This document shows positions 50,688 to 51,406 of a stretch of DNA of 51,406 bases, one piece after another (position 1 is the stretch's first letter; every line of letters starts with the position of its first letter). Source of the DNA: Solirubrobacteraceae bacterium (GTDB lineage: Bacteria; Actinomycetota; Thermoleophilia; Solirubrobacterales; Solirubrobacteraceae); the NCBI GenBank assembly GCA_016462625.1, contig JAEMSV010000016.1:1-51406 (forward strand), written 5' to 3'. The position numbers and the translations under genes are program-made. Below the pieces are notes generated by a model. The model had not been told where the DNA came from, ran no database searches, and saw only the letters and a list, made by a program, of their open reading frames with translations.

Positions 50688-51406
50688 TCAAGTTTGGGTG
50701 CGCATTCGGCGGCGGATCCCGGCCGCGACGCGGAGCGCCGGGACCTTCCAGACGGCCTCCAGCGCGACGCGCGCGGTCATCTTCGACGCGCCCCGCTCGC
50801 GGTCGCGGAACGCGATCGGAACCTCGGTCACGCGGAAGCCCGCACGCAGCGTCCGAAAGGTCATCTCGATCTGAAAGACGTAGCCGTTGGCCCGTACGCC
50901 GTCGAGGTCGATGCCGCGCAGGACCGGCGCCGAGAAGCACTTGAAGCCCCCCGTGAGATCGCGGACCTCGACGCCGAGCAGCGTCCGGGCGTACCACGAC
51001 CCACCGCTGCTGAGCGCGCGACGGGCACGGCCCCAGTCCTCGATCGAACCGCCCTCCACGTACCGGGAACCCAAGGCGACATCGGCGCTTCCGGCGATCA
51101 CGGGCGCGAGCAGCCGCGGCAGGTCGGCCGGGTCGTGGGAGAAGTCGCTGTCCATCTCGACGAGCAGATCGGCGCCCGCGTCGAGCGCCTGGCGGAACCC
51201 CGCGAGGTACGCGCGGCCCAGCCCGCGCTTGGGCCCGTTGCGCCGCACGACGATGCGCGGATCAGCGGCGGCCAGCCGTTCGGCGAGCTCGGCCGTGCCG
51301 TCGGGCGAGTCGTCGTCGACCACGAGGACGTGCGCGTCGACGGGCGCTGTCTCGAGCGCGGCGAGCACGGCGCGGATCAGCTCCTCGACGTTCTCGGCCT
51401 CGTTGT
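50688..51406 (-). CDS. Glycosyltransferase family 2 (DPM1/Ppm-type), partial
   Basis: The gene runs off the right edge of the window; the visible part is about 239 residues starting at NEAENVEELIRAV. The GT-A donor motifs are present: VVDDDSPDGTAELAERL, then the metal-binding EMDSDFSHDPADLP. RYVEGGSIEDWGRAR and GFKCFSAPVLRGID match dolichol/polyprenol-phosphate-mannose synthases. There is no C-terminal transmembrane tail, so it is the soluble class. It should make polyprenol-phosphate-mannose for wall or protein glycosylation. It ends 78 bases before the PQQ-type gene on the same strand. Confidence 0.9.
   Translation of the reverse strand, partial: NEAENVEELIRAVLAALETAPVDAHVLVVDDDSPDGTAELAERLAAADPRIVVRRNGPKRGLGRAYLAGFRQALDAGADLLVEMDSDFSHDPADLPRLLAPVIAGSADVALGSRYVEGGSIEDWGRARRALSSGGSWYARTLLGVEVRDLTGGFKCFSAPVLRGIDLDGVRANGYVFQIEMTFRTLRAGFRVTEVPIAFRDRERGASKMTARVALEAVWKVPALRVAAGIRRRMRTQT

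Overview
The window is GC-rich bacterial DNA with densely packed genes, frequent GTG starts and many 1-4 base stop/start overlaps. F420-type luciferase-like and acyl-CoA enzymes, several TetR regulators, and secreted proteins ending in PASTA, PKD and RTX-like domains point to a high-GC actinobacterium. I infer, without a database search, the class Thermoleophilia (Solirubrobacterales type). There is no rRNA, intact transposase or CRISPR array.

Region 1 (1-15.3 kb) is lipid and acyl-CoA catabolism. A forward operon encodes a luciferase-like oxidoreductase, acyl-CoA synthetase, long-chain-type acyl-CoA dehydrogenase and double-hotdog thioesterase. It is followed by a small secreted protein, an alpha/beta hydrolase and a large LuxR-type ATPase regulator on the reverse strand. 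A second operon (AidB-like dehydrogenase, two crotonases and a TetR) starts behind two 16-bp palindromes, one of which fills a promoter spacer. A cupin/TetR divergent pair shares a perfect operator, and a cold-shock protein follows.

Region 2 (15.4-24.1 kb) holds a secreted lipase with RTX-like repeats and then an accessory island of plainer composition. The island has a HEPN-like protein, a frameshifted tyrosine-recombinase remnant, a small basic protein, a membrane GAF-domain protein and a divergent HNH-like protein. It abuts the 3' side of a tRNA-Ser(CGA). Beyond the tRNA come a secreted PASTA protein, tadA, a subtilisin-like protease and a UspA protein.

Region 3 (24.1-51.4 kb) is mostly a cell-surface polysaccharide locus. 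It has a CpsB-type phosphatase, six GT4-type glycosyltransferases, a sugar nucleotidyltransferase, a methyltransferase, two tandem DegT aminotransferases, a sugar epimerase, a polyprenyl-phosphate sugar transferase, an O-antigen-ligase/TPR protein, a lipoprotein and a DPM-type GT2 at the edge. Inserted among these are a short-chain dehydrogenase/TetR/secreted hydrolase module, a diguanylate cyclase and two tandem secreted PQQ-type sugar dehydrogenases. A plausible reading is that the initiating sugar transferase loads a lipid carrier, the GT4 enzymes extend the chain with amino- and methyl-modified sugars, and the ligase/polymerase completes it. The phosphatase and c-di-GMP may adjust output. 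No flippase or tyrosine kinase is visible inside the window.
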